The notes beneath the pieces were generated by a model. That model had not been told where the DNA came from. It did not search any database and saw only the letters and a list, made by a program, of their open reading frames with translations. From the NCBI GenBank assembly GCA_942493075.1, contig OW818681.1:2356001-2420000 (forward strand): a DNA stretch of 64,000 nt. Direction: 5' to 3'. Source of the DNA: JBBQYD01 sp942493075 (GTDB lineage Bacteria > Verrucomicrobiota > Verrucomicrobiia > Limisphaerales > UBA8199). This document shows positions 17,362-25,299 of this stretch, piece by piece; within the stretch, counting starts at the first letter, position 1, and each line of letters begins with the position of its first letter. Made by a program: the position numbers and the translations under genes.

Positions 17362-18855
17362 ATGTCGTATCCACGCCTAACGGCTGCCGAAGCAGCCAAC
17401 CTGATCCAGAATAAGCAGACGGTCGCCTTCAGCGGGTTCACCCCGGCAGGCGCTCCCAAGGCCATTCCCCGCGCCATCGCTGAGCGCGCCCTGCAAATCC
17501 ACGCCGCCGGCGATCCGTTCAAGATCGGCGTCATGACCGGTGCGTCCACGGGTCGATCCCTGGACGGCGCCCTCGCCAAGGCAGATGCCGTGCTGTTCCG
17601 CACTCCGTACCAATCCGATCCGGATTTGCGAAAGAGCATCAATGAAGGCCGCACTGCCTTCTTCGATATGCATCTTTCGATGATGCCCCAGGCCGTTCGT
17701 TACGGCTTTCTCGGCCCGGTGAACTGGGCCGTTATCGAAGCTTGCGATGTGAGCGAGAATGGTGAGATCACCCTCACCTCAGCGGTCGGCGCGGCGCCTA
17801 CTTATTGCCGCATGGCCGAGAAGATCATCATCGAGCTCAACCATTTCCATCCCGCGGGCCTGCGTGGGTTCCATGATATTCACGAGCCGGAAAACCCGCC
17901 GTACCGGAATCCGATCCCGCTGTTCCGTCCTTCGGATCGCATCGGCGCACCCACGATCAAGGTTAATCCGAGCAAGATCGTCGGCATCGTGGAGAACGAT
18001 GGTCCGGACGAAACCAATGCGTTTGGTGAATTGGCCCCCACCACCAGGAAGATCGGTGAAAACGTCGCCAGCTTCCTGGAATCCGAGATCGTCTCCGGTC
18101 GGGTGCCCAAATCCTTCCTGCCCATCCAGTCTGGTGTCGGTGATACGGCCAATGCCGTGCTGTTCGCCATGGGCCAGCATCCTCGGATTCCCCAGTTCGA
18201 GATGTACACGGAGGTCATTCAGGACGCAGTCATCTCCCTGGTCAAGCAGGACAAAATCCGATTCGCCAGCGGTTGTTCACTCACAGTAACCAACCCTGTG
18301 CTGCGTGACATTTATGCGAACCTGGAGCAGTTCCGCTCCCGCTTGTTGCTGCGTCCGCAGGAAATCTCCAACAGCCCGGAAATCGTCCGGCGAATTGGAA
18401 TCATCTCTATTAACACCGCGATCGAAGTCGATATTGGCGGCAACGTGAACAGCACCCACGTGCTGGGACGCAGTATGATGAACGGCATCGGCGGCTCGGG
18501 CGACTTTGCGCGAAACGCCTTTCTGTCGATCTTCACATGCCCCTCCACGGCTAAGGATGGCAAGATCAGCACGATTGTGCCGATGGTCAGCCATCTGGAT
18601 CACAGCGAGCACTCCGTTCAGATCATCGTCACTGAGCAGGGCGTGGCGGATTTGCGCGGCAAGAGCCCGATGGAGCGCATGCGCACGATCATTGAAAACT
18701 GCGCGCATCCGGACTACCGCGGCATCCTGCGAGACTACGCCTCCATGGCGGGGAATTCGCACTCACCGCAGACCCTTGCGGCTGCCTTCGGCATGCACCT
18801 GTCGTTCTCCAAACAGGGCGACATGCGCAAAGTAAACTGGGCCGACTACAAATAG
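17362..18855 (+). CDS. Succinate/propionate (acetate) CoA-transferase
   Basis: The 497-residue protein is of the acetyl-CoA hydrolase/transferase class I family (Cat1, AarC, ScpC group). Features are FSGFTPAGAPKAIP, NINEGR-like SINEGRTAFFDMHLS, FEMYTEVIQDAV with Glu284 as the likely CoA-thioester nucleophile, and GNVNSTHVLGRSMMNGIGGSGDFARNA (oxyanion/CoA region). In this setting it would move CoA from propionyl-CoA to succinate (or the reverse), closing the succinate-propionate cycle. Acetate as partner cannot be excluded. Flanking terminators suggest it is at least partly an independent transcript. Confidence 0.88.
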   Translation: MSYPRLTAAEAANLIQNKQTVAFSGFTPAGAPKAIPRAIAERALQIHAAGDPFKIGVMTGASTGRSLDGALAKADAVLFRTPYQSDPDLRKSINEGRTAFFDMHLSMMPQAVRYGFLGPVNWAVIEACDVSENGEITLTSAVGAAPTYCRMAEKIIIELNHFHPAGLRGFHDIHEPENPPYRNPIPLFRPSDRIGAPTIKVNPSKIVGIVENDGPDETNAFGELAPTTRKIGENVASFLESEIVSGRVPKSFLPIQSGVGDTANAVLFAMGQHPRIPQFEMYTEVIQDAVISLVKQDKIRFASGCSLTVTNPVLRDIYANLEQFRSRLLLRPQEISNSPEIVRRIGIISINTAIEVDIGGNVNSTHVLGRSMMNGIGGSGDFARNAFLSIFTCPSTAKDGKISTIVPMVSHLDHSEHSVQIIVTEQGVADLRGKSPMERMRTIIENCAHPDYRGILRDYASMAGNSHSPQTLAAAFGMHLSFSKQGDMRKVNWADYK

Positions 18856-18897
18856 TCAGGCTGCCAGTTCCTCATTGATTTAGAGGATTACAGGAAG

Positions 18898-18934
18898 CGC
18901 GCAGAGCCACACTGGTTCTGCGCGTTTCGTTTTG
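18898..18934 (+). terminator. Intrinsic terminator after CoA-transferase gene
   Basis: An 11-bp stem (18898-18908 with 18914-18924, one G-T pair) closes on a 5-nt loop and is followed by TTTCGTTTTG. It ends the propionate cluster. Confidence 0.8.
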
Positions 18935-18955
18935 CGTGGAGCATCGGGAGGAAAA

Positions 18956-19270
18956 GGCGCAACCCGCGTTGGGGTTGGTGGGGAAACGGGGCATGGAACC
19001 CAGGGTAGCGACTGGCGTCGCAACCCTGGGCTTTGGGACGCAACACCGTTGGTGTTGGGGATGGACGGATTGGCACGGAGCACGAGGCGCGATCCAGATA
19101 TATCGTCGATTGAACGACAATGGTGGTATCGGCATCCGGATCAGCCCCAACGGGGCTGCGCCCCAGAGCCCAGCGGTTGATCGTTCCGAGCCGAAGCGTA
19201 GCGGAGGCGCGGAATGATCTACCCTGGGTCGGGGTTTCCGGGGATTCACAACCCTGAACAGGGTTGTGCC
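18956..19270 (-). repeat. Multi-hairpin RAYT-associated repeat, copy A
   Basis: It directly abuts the stop codon of the RAYT transposase. It contains a series of hairpins: CAACCC/GGGTTG near the left end, CCAGGGT/ACCCTGG about 40 bp further, CAACACC/GGTGTTG, and CAACCCTG/CAGGGTTG next to the transposase stop. Copies B (19838), C (20282, left half) and D (22891, two halves) share this layout. The rest of 18856-19270 holds only the terminator. Confidence 0.85.
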
Positions 19271-19726
19271 TCAGTCCCACAAATAGCGTTCATCCCATTC
19301 GATCTCATGTTTACGCAAGAGGGCGCGAAGTTCGTCCTGGAAAGCCGTTTTGCGATGATGCTCCTCCTGGGTCGCGATGTAATGTTTGATGGCATCCAGA
19401 TTGGATTGACTCACGGAGAATGTCGCATACCCGGCCTGCCACGCGAAACCTGCGTACTCGGGGCTCTGTTGCTGTACCCACCGATCAGACACACGTTTGA
19501 TCTCCTTCACCCACTCAGCCTGGGTGATGGTCCTGGCTAACCTGGCCAGAAGGTGAACATGGTCCTCGACTCCACCCACTAGAAGCGGTGGGCAATCCAA
19601 GGTTCGGGAGATCGCGCCGAGTTGTGCATGCAACAAGTTACGAACGGTTGTGTTCCGGAGCAACGGACGTCGTTCTTTGGTTGAAAAGACCAGGTGAACA
19701 TAAACCGCAGAGAGAGACTGTGGCAT
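19271..19726 (-). CDS. REP-associated tyrosine transposase (IS200/IS605-like)
   Basis: The 151-residue Y1 transposase has the opening strand SAVYVHLVFSTKERRPLL, the HUH metal motif HVH (His56, His58), the WQAGYATFSVS block and a catalytic tyrosine candidate Tyr116 in IKHYIATQEEHH. RAYTs nick at REP-like hairpins on single-stranded DNA. Adjacent hairpin repeats on both sides are the likely substrates. The last codons (EIEWDERYLWD) recur as isolated stubs beside the other repeats, so this is the only intact copy here. It appears complete. Confidence 0.92.
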   Translation of the reverse strand: MPQSLSAVYVHLVFSTKERRPLLRNTTVRNLLHAQLGAISRTLDCPPLLVGGVEDHVHLLARLARTITQAEWVKEIKRVSDRWVQQQSPEYAGFAWQAGYATFSVSQSNLDAIKHYIATQEEHHRKTAFQDELRALLRKHEIEWDERYLWD

Positions 19727-19837
19727 AGGATTAAGATGGTTGATCAGACTCTGAATGATTGACTGGGATGGCCCCAGATTATCTGGTTCGTGACACGGTG
19801 CAAGGGTTTCAAATAATCACGATGGTGTTTCGAATAA

Positions 19838-20198
19838 GGCGCAACCCACGTTGGGGTTGATGGGGAAAAGGAACATGGAACCCAGGGTAGCGACTGGCGT
19901 CGCAACCCTGGGCTTTGGGACGCAACACCGTTGGTGTTGGGGATGGACGGATTGGCACGGAGCACGAGGCGCGATCCAGATCTATCGTCGATTGAAAGAC
20001 GATGGTGGTATCGGCATCCGGATCAGCCCCAACGGGGCTGCGCCCCAGAGCCCAGCGGTTGATCGTTCCGAGCCGAAGCGTAGCGGAGGCGCGGAATGAT
20101 CTACCCTGGGTCGGGGTTTCCGGGGATTCACAACCCTGAACAGGGTTGTGCCTCAGTCCCACACATAGCGTTCGTCCTGTTCGATTTCGTGTTTGCGG
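19838..20198 (-). repeat. Multi-hairpin repeat, copy B, with RAYT stub
   Basis: It is near-identical to copy A through its full length, including the central spacer, with only scattered substitutions. At its right end (20153-20198, minus strand) it continues into codons reading RKHEIEQDERYVWD and a stop, which is a degraded RAYT C-terminus with no gene body. 19727-19837 and 20199-20281 show no gene. Confidence 0.85.
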
Positions 20199-20281
20199 TC
20201 GAGTCGTGTGCAGTTTGGTCGGGGACCTCTCCTTGCGGTGGCGTGGTGCAAGAACTCACATCTATTCAGCGTGATGTAAAA

Positions 20282-20387
20282 GGCGCAACCCGCGTTGGGG
20301 TTGATGGGGAAACGGAACGTGGAACCCAGGGTAGCGACTGGCGTCGCAACCCTGGGCTTTGGGACGCAACACCGTTGGTGTTGGGGA
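20282..20387 (-). repeat. Multi-hairpin repeat, copy C (left half only)
   Basis: It matches the first 105 bp of copies A and B, up to GTTGGTGTTGGGGA, and then diverges. It ends about 50 bp beyond the stop of the 384-residue membrane-anchored protein gene. Confidence 0.8.
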
Positions 20388-20440
20388 ATACTGAGTTCCT
20401 ACCTGCGTGGCGCAAATCCACCGAATTCGATGCTTCGCAA

Positions 20441-21595
20441 TCATTCCTGCACTTTCAACCAGTGGTGATGTGAGCGCATGTATGCGGCGTATGGCTCGGC
20501 CCCCAGCAGGCTCTCCAACCTGCTCATCGTGTCCTGCCGCCACGCCTCCTGCCATTTGATGCGATACTCGCCTGGCACGAGATCAAAGGCCATTTCCTTT
20601 CGAGCCTTCTCAGCCGCTAAACGCACTTCATGAGCCTGCTTGGCCACATCTTTTGGAAGCCCCGCTTCTATCGTTAGTTCGAGCAGTTCTGCGTAACTGG
20701 AAGTGGACTGTTGTTGAAACTCCTCTCCTCGTTCAGGCCCGAGGAACTTCGCAACCTCCTGTTGAACAGTCTCCGGAGCTCCATTGGTGGCCTTGGCGCG
20801 GACCTGGATTTCTTTGATGGTTTTCCACTCATCCGCCGTCGCTTCGAAGTAAGGACGCTCTTGCTTCAGGTTGCCTTGATTTCGATAGTCCAATTCCTCG
20901 ACCTGATCCGGAGCGAGGAATTGGCGCAGGGCCTCTCGATGTTCCACCTTTAAGGCTGCTCGCCGATTTTCGCGCTCCGCGTTTGGAAGCGAATTGGCCT
21001 CGTTCATCATTCGGCTATAGTATTCTTCCAACTCAACCACACGGATGGCCTCCTCGGGCGGAAGCACATCATTCAATGCAGAGGCGCGCTGGCTCAGATG
21101 CGCCTCGGAGCTGGATCCATCGGATTTCGGACAGTCCTGGAGAAAAGCTCGGGCACGTTCGTCCAGTTTCTCAAGTTTCTCCTGCTGCGGTTTGGCTAAC
21201 TCGGAGAGATTCCCACCCGAGCTTCCCAGGACCTCGTAAAAATTGGGCTTAATCTCCGCCGCAATGGACTGGATCTCCGGGAGAAACCGCTCAAAAGCGA
21301 GAACCATCAGAACCTCACGAATCGTGGCGTCGGGGCACTGGATCGAACGTAGGTTGGCCACGAGTTGCGCAGGATCATCGGAAGCGACCTGAGACCAATG
21401 GAATGTCGGAATTACCAGCGCAGGCCGACCGTTGCGCTCGGGCTTGGTGGCTATGGCGAGGGGTTTCTTGGCCCGAGGCTGATCTGATGTGCCCTCTGCT
21501 TGCGACATCGGCTGCGGTTTAGGTAGCACGAGCCAGATCAGCAGGAGCACGCCATTGGCGACGAGTGAGAAGTAAAGGACGAGGCGAGTGCTCAT
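20441..21595 (-). CDS. Membrane-anchored hypothetical protein, paralogue of upstream gene
   Basis: The product is 384 residues from ATG 21595, chosen because AGGAGGAACGGCG-type Shine-Dalgarno sits just before it and the ATG overlaps the stop of the preceding gene (ATGA). One N-terminal transmembrane helix (LVLYFSLVANGVLLLIWLVL, about 5-24) is followed by a charged helical domain. The segment DPAQLVANLRSIQCPDATIREVL aligns by eye with SADAKVYADRLRAVDCPPPVVRRII in the neighbour, so the two are tandem paralogues. Similar proteins are recurrent in Verrucomicrobia, with no function known to me. Confidence 0.75.
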   Translation of the reverse strand: MSTRLVLYFSLVANGVLLLIWLVLPKPQPMSQAEGTSDQPRAKKPLAIATKPERNGRPALVIPTFHWSQVASDDPAQLVANLRSIQCPDATIREVLMVLAFERFLPEIQSIAAEIKPNFYEVLGSSGGNLSELAKPQQEKLEKLDERARAFLQDCPKSDGSSSEAHLSQRASALNDVLPPEEAIRVVELEEYYSRMMNEANSLPNAERENRRAALKVEHREALRQFLAPDQVEELDYRNQGNLKQERPYFEATADEWKTIKEIQVRAKATNGAPETVQQEVAKFLGPERGEEFQQQSTSSYAELLELTIEAGLPKDVAKQAHEVRLAAEKARKEMAFDLVPGEYRIKWQEAWRQDTMSRLESLLGAEPYAAYMRSHHHWLKVQE

Positions 21596-22845
21596 CGCCG
21601 TTCCTCCGCGGTGTCGAGATACAGCCAGTAAGGTGAGCTGTTGGTCATTTTGCAAAGGATCTGTTCACCAAAGATCTGGTATGCAAGAGCAGTCTGTTCT
21701 CGGCGCAGTTGCTGAATGCTTTGATCCCGTTGTTCCTGGCTGAGCGCTCTATCTTCCAGTAACGCCACCCATGCTCTGTCATTGGCTTGTTTTGATTCGT
21801 AGAACTGCTTTGCCATTTCCTTGGCGCGGGGCTCTTCGTCCCCAATGTTTTCAACAAGGCGCCGGTAGTCTCGATCCGTAAGTCGCTGAAACTCCGCCAG
21901 TCGCTGGGCTGGAAGAACTGCCTGGAAAGCGGGTCTGAGGGACGGCTCCAGTTGCGCTTCATTAGGGTCCCACCCGGCGATGTCCAATTCTCTGGCCAGG
22001 ATATCACAGGTCTGCTCTAGCTCTGCGCCTGTGGTTCGAAATCCGTCCGCTTGACTTGAAAAGATTAACCACATCCCAATGAAATGCTTCTTAAAATCGT
22101 GTTGTTGGGCTGGGCTCAACAGAGAATTGAATTGTGCTTCACGCCAGGGGTTGAGTCTTTGGTTCTCGCGATAGGAGGATAGGCAGGGCAGCTCACCGGT
22201 GCGTCTTTCCAGCCACTCCATTCGCTCCATCAGCGAAATCATGTCCTCCCGAGAATCGAAGTCGGGCAAATCCAGGACCACTTCAAAGATGAACCGGGTG
22301 AGAACCCAATCTGAAGGGCCAGATGTGTTTTCGAGCCAACGACTGCCTACTGCCTCCCGGGCTCTCTGGTCGAATCGGTTGACGATCTCCAACTGTTCGC
22401 GGAACTGCTTCACCTGCGCAGCCAGCCTTTCGGCAGGACTGGACCAAAACGGGGGCGGGGCCACCTTCGAAAGCGCATATTCACGTTCCTCACACAGTTG
22501 GGCGGTGATGATCCGTCGGACCACCGGTGGAGGACAATCCACAGCCCGCAGCCGGTCGGCATATACTTTTGCATCGGCGGATTGAAGCATGGTCCAAACG
22601 AAACGCCCGGAGTTTGGGGAGGCTGCGGCTGCTTTCAGAGAACCGGCGGGCTGTCGTGGCAGAGTAGGGGAGGCAGACCCCTCTGCCGCGGAGGCGGGAA
22701 CAGGGGGAACGGCTCGGAGACGCCGCCAGATTCCATGCCCAATGACGAGGTTGACTGTTAGCGAGAGGATCAGCAGCACCAGTGTGCGATCGGCCCAGCC
22801 GCCTTTGGGCGGGTGTTCAGGGGGCCGGGCTGCCGTGCGTTGCAT
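21592..22845 (-). CDS. Membrane-anchored hypothetical protein (tandem paralogue)
   Basis: The frame stays open into the adjacent repeat, but the likely start is ATG 22845 (417 residues), with GTGAGGAC just upstream; the longer form would translate the non-coding repeat. It has a short cytoplasmic lead, a transmembrane helix (TLVLLILSLTVNLVIGHGIW, about 20-39), an Ala/Pro/Ser stretch and a helical, charged domain. The conserved SADAKVYADRLRAVDCP segment is shared with the downstream gene. It is co-transcribed with that gene through an ATGA overlap. Function unknown; an anti-sigma or surface-sensing role would be a guess. Confidence 0.72.
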   Translation of the reverse strand: MQRTAARPPEHPPKGGWADRTLVLLILSLTVNLVIGHGIWRRLRAVPPVPASAAEGSASPTLPRQPAGSLKAAAASPNSGRFVWTMLQSADAKVYADRLRAVDCPPPVVRRIITAQLCEEREYALSKVAPPPFWSSPAERLAAQVKQFREQLEIVNRFDQRAREAVGSRWLENTSGPSDWVLTRFIFEVVLDLPDFDSREDMISLMERMEWLERRTGELPCLSSYRENQRLNPWREAQFNSLLSPAQQHDFKKHFIGMWLIFSSQADGFRTTGAELEQTCDILARELDIAGWDPNEAQLEPSLRPAFQAVLPAQRLAEFQRLTDRDYRRLVENIGDEEPRAKEMAKQFYESKQANDRAWVALLEDRALSQEQRDQSIQQLRREQTALAYQIFGEQILCKMTNSSPYWLYLDTAEERR

Positions 22846-22890
22846 GTCCTCACAATAAAACGGTTTTCCGTGATTGCCAATCCTCTGCTT

Positions 22891-23300
22891 GCGCAACCCG
22901 CGTTGGGGTTGGTGGGAAAACGGAACGTGGAACCCAGGGTAGCGACTGGCCTCGCAACCCAGGGCTTTGGGACGCAACGCCGTTGGTGTTGGGGAATCTT
23001 CGACAACGGCTACGGGACGGAGTTGTTTCAGAAACCGAGCACAATGTAGAATCGCGTGTGAGAAACGACGGTTTGCATCTTCAATGTTCTGGCGATTTCT
23101 GGTCCATACCCTGCCCAATCCCAACGGGGCTGTGCGCCCCAGAGCCCAGCGGTTGATCGTTCCGAGCCGAAGCGTAGCGGAGGCGCGGAATGATCTACCC
23201 TGGGTCGGGGGTTCCCGGGATTCACAACCCTGAACAGGGTTGCGCCTCAGTCCCACACATAGCGTTCATCCCATTCGATTTCGCCCAAGAGGGCTCCGCA
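22891..23300 (-). repeat. Multi-hairpin repeat, copy D, split by variable centre
   Basis: The left half (22891-22996) and right half (about 23115-23275) match copies A and B, but the centre is a different, longer sequence. At the right end the minus strand again reads GEIEWDERYVWD and a stop, a RAYT C-terminal stub with a small internal deletion. 22846-23626 holds no convincing gene apart from the repeats and the toxin promoter region. Confidence 0.8.
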
Positions 23301-23317
23301 TAGACCAAGCTGAGAAT

Positions 23318-23377
23318 GGAGGGCGGCGAGACGCCGCCCGTACTCGCAGGCGAGACGCCTGACGCTACACCGGAGGG
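23318..23377 (+). repeat. Short dispersed repeat, copy 2
   Basis: It shares ACGCCGCCCG, ACTCGCAGGCGA and ACGCCTGACGCTACACCGGAGGG with 7168-7230, in the same orientation. It lies immediately beside repeat copy D. Confidence 0.65.
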
Positions 23378-23469
23378 TGTCTCCGCGGGACCCTAGGTTT
23401 CTGCTTTTGTTCTGAACCTTGGCAGTCTCGGCGTCTTGGCGTGAGTTCCTTTCCCCTTTCATCCGCCCT

Positions 23470-23503
23470 GCTCATCCCACCCGATTTCATGTTTTTACGA
23501 TAA
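23470..23503 (-). pseudogene. Second RAYT C-terminal stub
   Basis: The minus strand reads KHEIGWDE, matching KHEIEWDE at the end of the intact RAYT (19271-19726). No further part of the gene is present. Confidence 0.45.
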
Positions 23504-23509
23504 GACCTA

Positions 23510-23538
23510 TTGACAGAAGTTGAAAAACCACGTAAATA
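23510..23538 (+). promoter_or_regulatory. Possible promoter of brnT-like operon
   Basis: Perfect TTGACA (23510-23515), a 17-nt spacer and TAAATA (23533-23538) lie about 90 bp before the toxin start in an AT-rich stretch. The -10 match is modest. Confidence 0.35.
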
Positions 23539-23626
23539 CAAAGTAAACACATTGCATTGGCTTTGAATACAGAACCAAAAAGGTTATCTTGGGGTGCAAA
23601 CGGGGAAATAATTCATTCCTTGACGT

Positions 23627-23917
23627 ATGGATTTCGACTGGAACAATCCGCCCTTTAATTTGGATAGTTCTTTGACCCTGCAGGAAATTGAAGAGTCCTT
23701 TGAGGACCCCTTTGCTGTGAAGCTGTTCCCGGATTCCCCGCGCTTTTCGGTGCAGGCCCGGTTCTTCAATCTAGGCGTTTCCGCTGGCGGAACTGGAGTT
23801 ATCAGCGTTTACCGCACCAATGGGAAACAGATTCGGGTGATTTTTGCCCGGCATTTTCACGCAGAAGAGCGCTTCTTTTATCAACGGAAGCTGGATCAAG
23901 CGCTGGCTACAGGTTAG
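23627..23917 (+). CDS. BrnT-like toxin
   Basis: The 96-residue protein follows the BrnT plan: an opening DFDWNNPPFN, then LTLQEIEESFEDPFAVKLFPD, a central strand ARFFNLGVSAGG-GVISVYRTNGKQIRVIFARHF, and a C-terminal basic helix AEERFFYQRKL. BrnT toxins have a RelE-like fold and act as ribonucleases neutralised by BrnA. Its partner is 9 bp downstream, in the toxin-first order typical of brnTA. Some BrnT relatives are annotated DUF4258, and activity cannot be inferred. Confidence 0.72.
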   Translation: MDFDWNNPPFNLDSSLTLQEIEESFEDPFAVKLFPDSPRFSVQARFFNLGVSAGGTGVISVYRTNGKQIRVIFARHFHAEERFFYQRKLDQALATG

Positions 23918-23926
23918 GATTTTTAT

Positions 23927-24229
23927 ATGCAAGTTATTACAAACTGGGAAGATGTGCCGATCTTTGACAGCGAGAGCGCTGAATCGGATTTCTGGGCCAG
24001 TTACCGCCCGGACCTTCGGTTGATGGAGAACTCGGTCTCCGGGATGAGCGAAAGCGCGGAGTCGATCACCATCACTTTGCGGATGGATCCCCGGATGTTG
24101 GCAAGGATCAAGCGGTTAGCCAGGTCGCGTTACCTGAATTACCAAAGCATGATCAAACAATGGCTCAGTGAGCGCATGGAACAGGAAGTCAGGCAGTTCA
24201 GCACGAACAGTCGATCAATAAACTCATGA
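23927..24229 (+). CDS. BrnA/CopG-like antitoxin
   Basis: The 100-residue protein has an acidic N-terminal part with FDSESAESDFWASY, typical of toxin-wrapping BrnA arms, and a C-terminal ribbon-helix-helix region (SITITLRMDPRMLARIKRLARSRYLNYQSMIKQWLSERMEQEV, about 46-88). It would bind BrnT and repress the operon. Its stop overlaps the start of the first pseudopilin gene by ATGA, so the pilin operon may be read through from the toxin promoter. Confidence 0.75.
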   Translation: MQVITNWEDVPIFDSESAESDFWASYRPDLRLMENSVSGMSESAESITITLRMDPRMLARIKRLARSRYLNYQSMIKQWLSERMEQEVRQFSTNSRSINS

Positions 24230-24921
24230 AGACTAGAATCTCAGAACTTGGCGGGCGCAGGCACGGCTTCACCCTGGTGGAGATGCTGGTGGTGATTTCG
24301 GTCATGGCGATTTTGGCGGGCATGATTTTTCCGATAACCGCCGCCGTAAACCGGACCAAGACCAAGGCGAAGGTGCGAGCCGAACGCGAGATGGTTGAGA
24401 ACGGGATTGCGCTGTATAAGTCCGCCCTGGGACATTACCCGCCTGACTCCGGCATCCCGGCTGTGAACCAGCTCTATTACGAACTGGTTGGCACATCGAT
24501 GCAGGTTGAAAGAGGCAATCAAGTTTTCACCACGCTGGGTGGCGGTCATTCGATTTCAGAGACGGATCTGAAACCACTGTTGAACAATCGGGTCAGCGGC
24601 TTTGTAAACTCGAGCCGCCAGGCGGATGATGATGAAGCCAAGAAGGCGAAATCGTTCCTGCCGCCACTTAAAGCCGATCAGTATGCGGAGGTGCAAATAA
24701 ACAAACTGGGGCCCATTCGGCTGCTGAATTGCACCGTGAAGTGGCCATCTGCTCGCACGCCGATTATCCCTGGCTATCCCAGTGCCAATCCCTGGCATTA
24801 CAACTCCTCCAATCCCACGAATAACCCCGGCAGCTATGACCTGTGGGTGGACGTCGTTATTGGTGGGAAAGTCCTCCGGTTCAACAACTGGAGCAAGGAA
24901 CCGACCCAGGTAGTTGATTAA
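24226..24921 (+). CDS. Type II secretion pseudopilin (GspG-like)
   Basis: The 231-residue protein has a class III leader: a short basic lead ending in glycine, then FTLVEMLVVISVMAILAGMIF (cleavage G/F, Glu at mature position 5). The C-terminal domain follows the GspG layout, with YKSALGHYPPDSG after the helix. It overlaps the antitoxin gene. It probably contributes to a pseudopilus with the genes that follow. There is no secretion ATPase in the window. Confidence 0.85.
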   Translation: MKTRISELGGRRHGFTLVEMLVVISVMAILAGMIFPITAAVNRTKTKAKVRAEREMVENGIALYKSALGHYPPDSGIPAVNQLYYELVGTSMQVERGNQVFTTLGGGHSISETDLKPLLNNRVSGFVNSSRQADDDEAKKAKSFLPPLKADQYAEVQINKLGPIRLLNCTVKWPSARTPIIPGYPSANPWHYNSSNPTNNPGSYDLWVDVVIGGKVLRFNNWSKEPTQVVD

Positions 24922-25299
24922 CCGAGTATGGCAAAAGGCGGAAAACAGAGAGAGGAGTTCAGCCTGCGCCTTTGGCGTCGAGGCGGTCCGGTGCGCGCAG
25001 GGGTCAAGGGCGAATGGCCATTTGGAACTCCGACAGCACCGGGGATGACTCAATCTGTGCCTGTGCTTTGGCGTGAGTATGGCTGGGCCTGCGAGATGGA
25101 TTTGATGGTGGGAAAGCGGCGTCCGGTCCGTGCGGAGGCGAAGCCTCTCCGCGGTGAGCGTGGAAGCAAGCCTCTGGATTTTGATTGTTCGGCTCTGACC
25201 GCTCCGTTGGTGCCCGTGTGTGCTTTTGGAATTGAAATGACAAACGCCGTGAGTTGTCTGTCGTGGTTGTGAAAAATCAGTAGATACCCATAAAAGGAT
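24922..25299. other. Intergenic region between two pseudopilin genes
   Basis: It is about 378 bp long. A 114-codon open frame (24928-25272) exists, but its Arg/Gly/Trp-rich translation has no domain or signal and is likely not coding. A good ribosome site (AAAAGGAT) precedes the next ATG. I see no terminator. Confidence 0.55.

Larger units (their letters stand above)
19271..20198 (-). mobile_element. RAYT transposase unit flanked by direct hairpin repeats
   Basis: The unit comprises the intact RAYT gene, about 110 bp of upstream DNA, and repeat copy B. With copy A at 18956-19270 it forms repeat-RAYT-repeat in one orientation, consistent with tandem duplication of the repeat plus the RAYT 3' end. 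The boundaries are inferred from the similarity, not from target-site duplications, which I could not identify. Confidence 0.55.

Noticed and set aside
22846..23256. Longer N-terminus for the membrane-anchored protein
   Set aside because: The extra part is translated repeat sequence; a ribosome site precedes ATG 22845.
24928..25272. A 114-codon open frame between the two GspG-like genes
   Set aside because: The translation is Arg/Gly/Trp-rich with no domain, signal or ribosome site.
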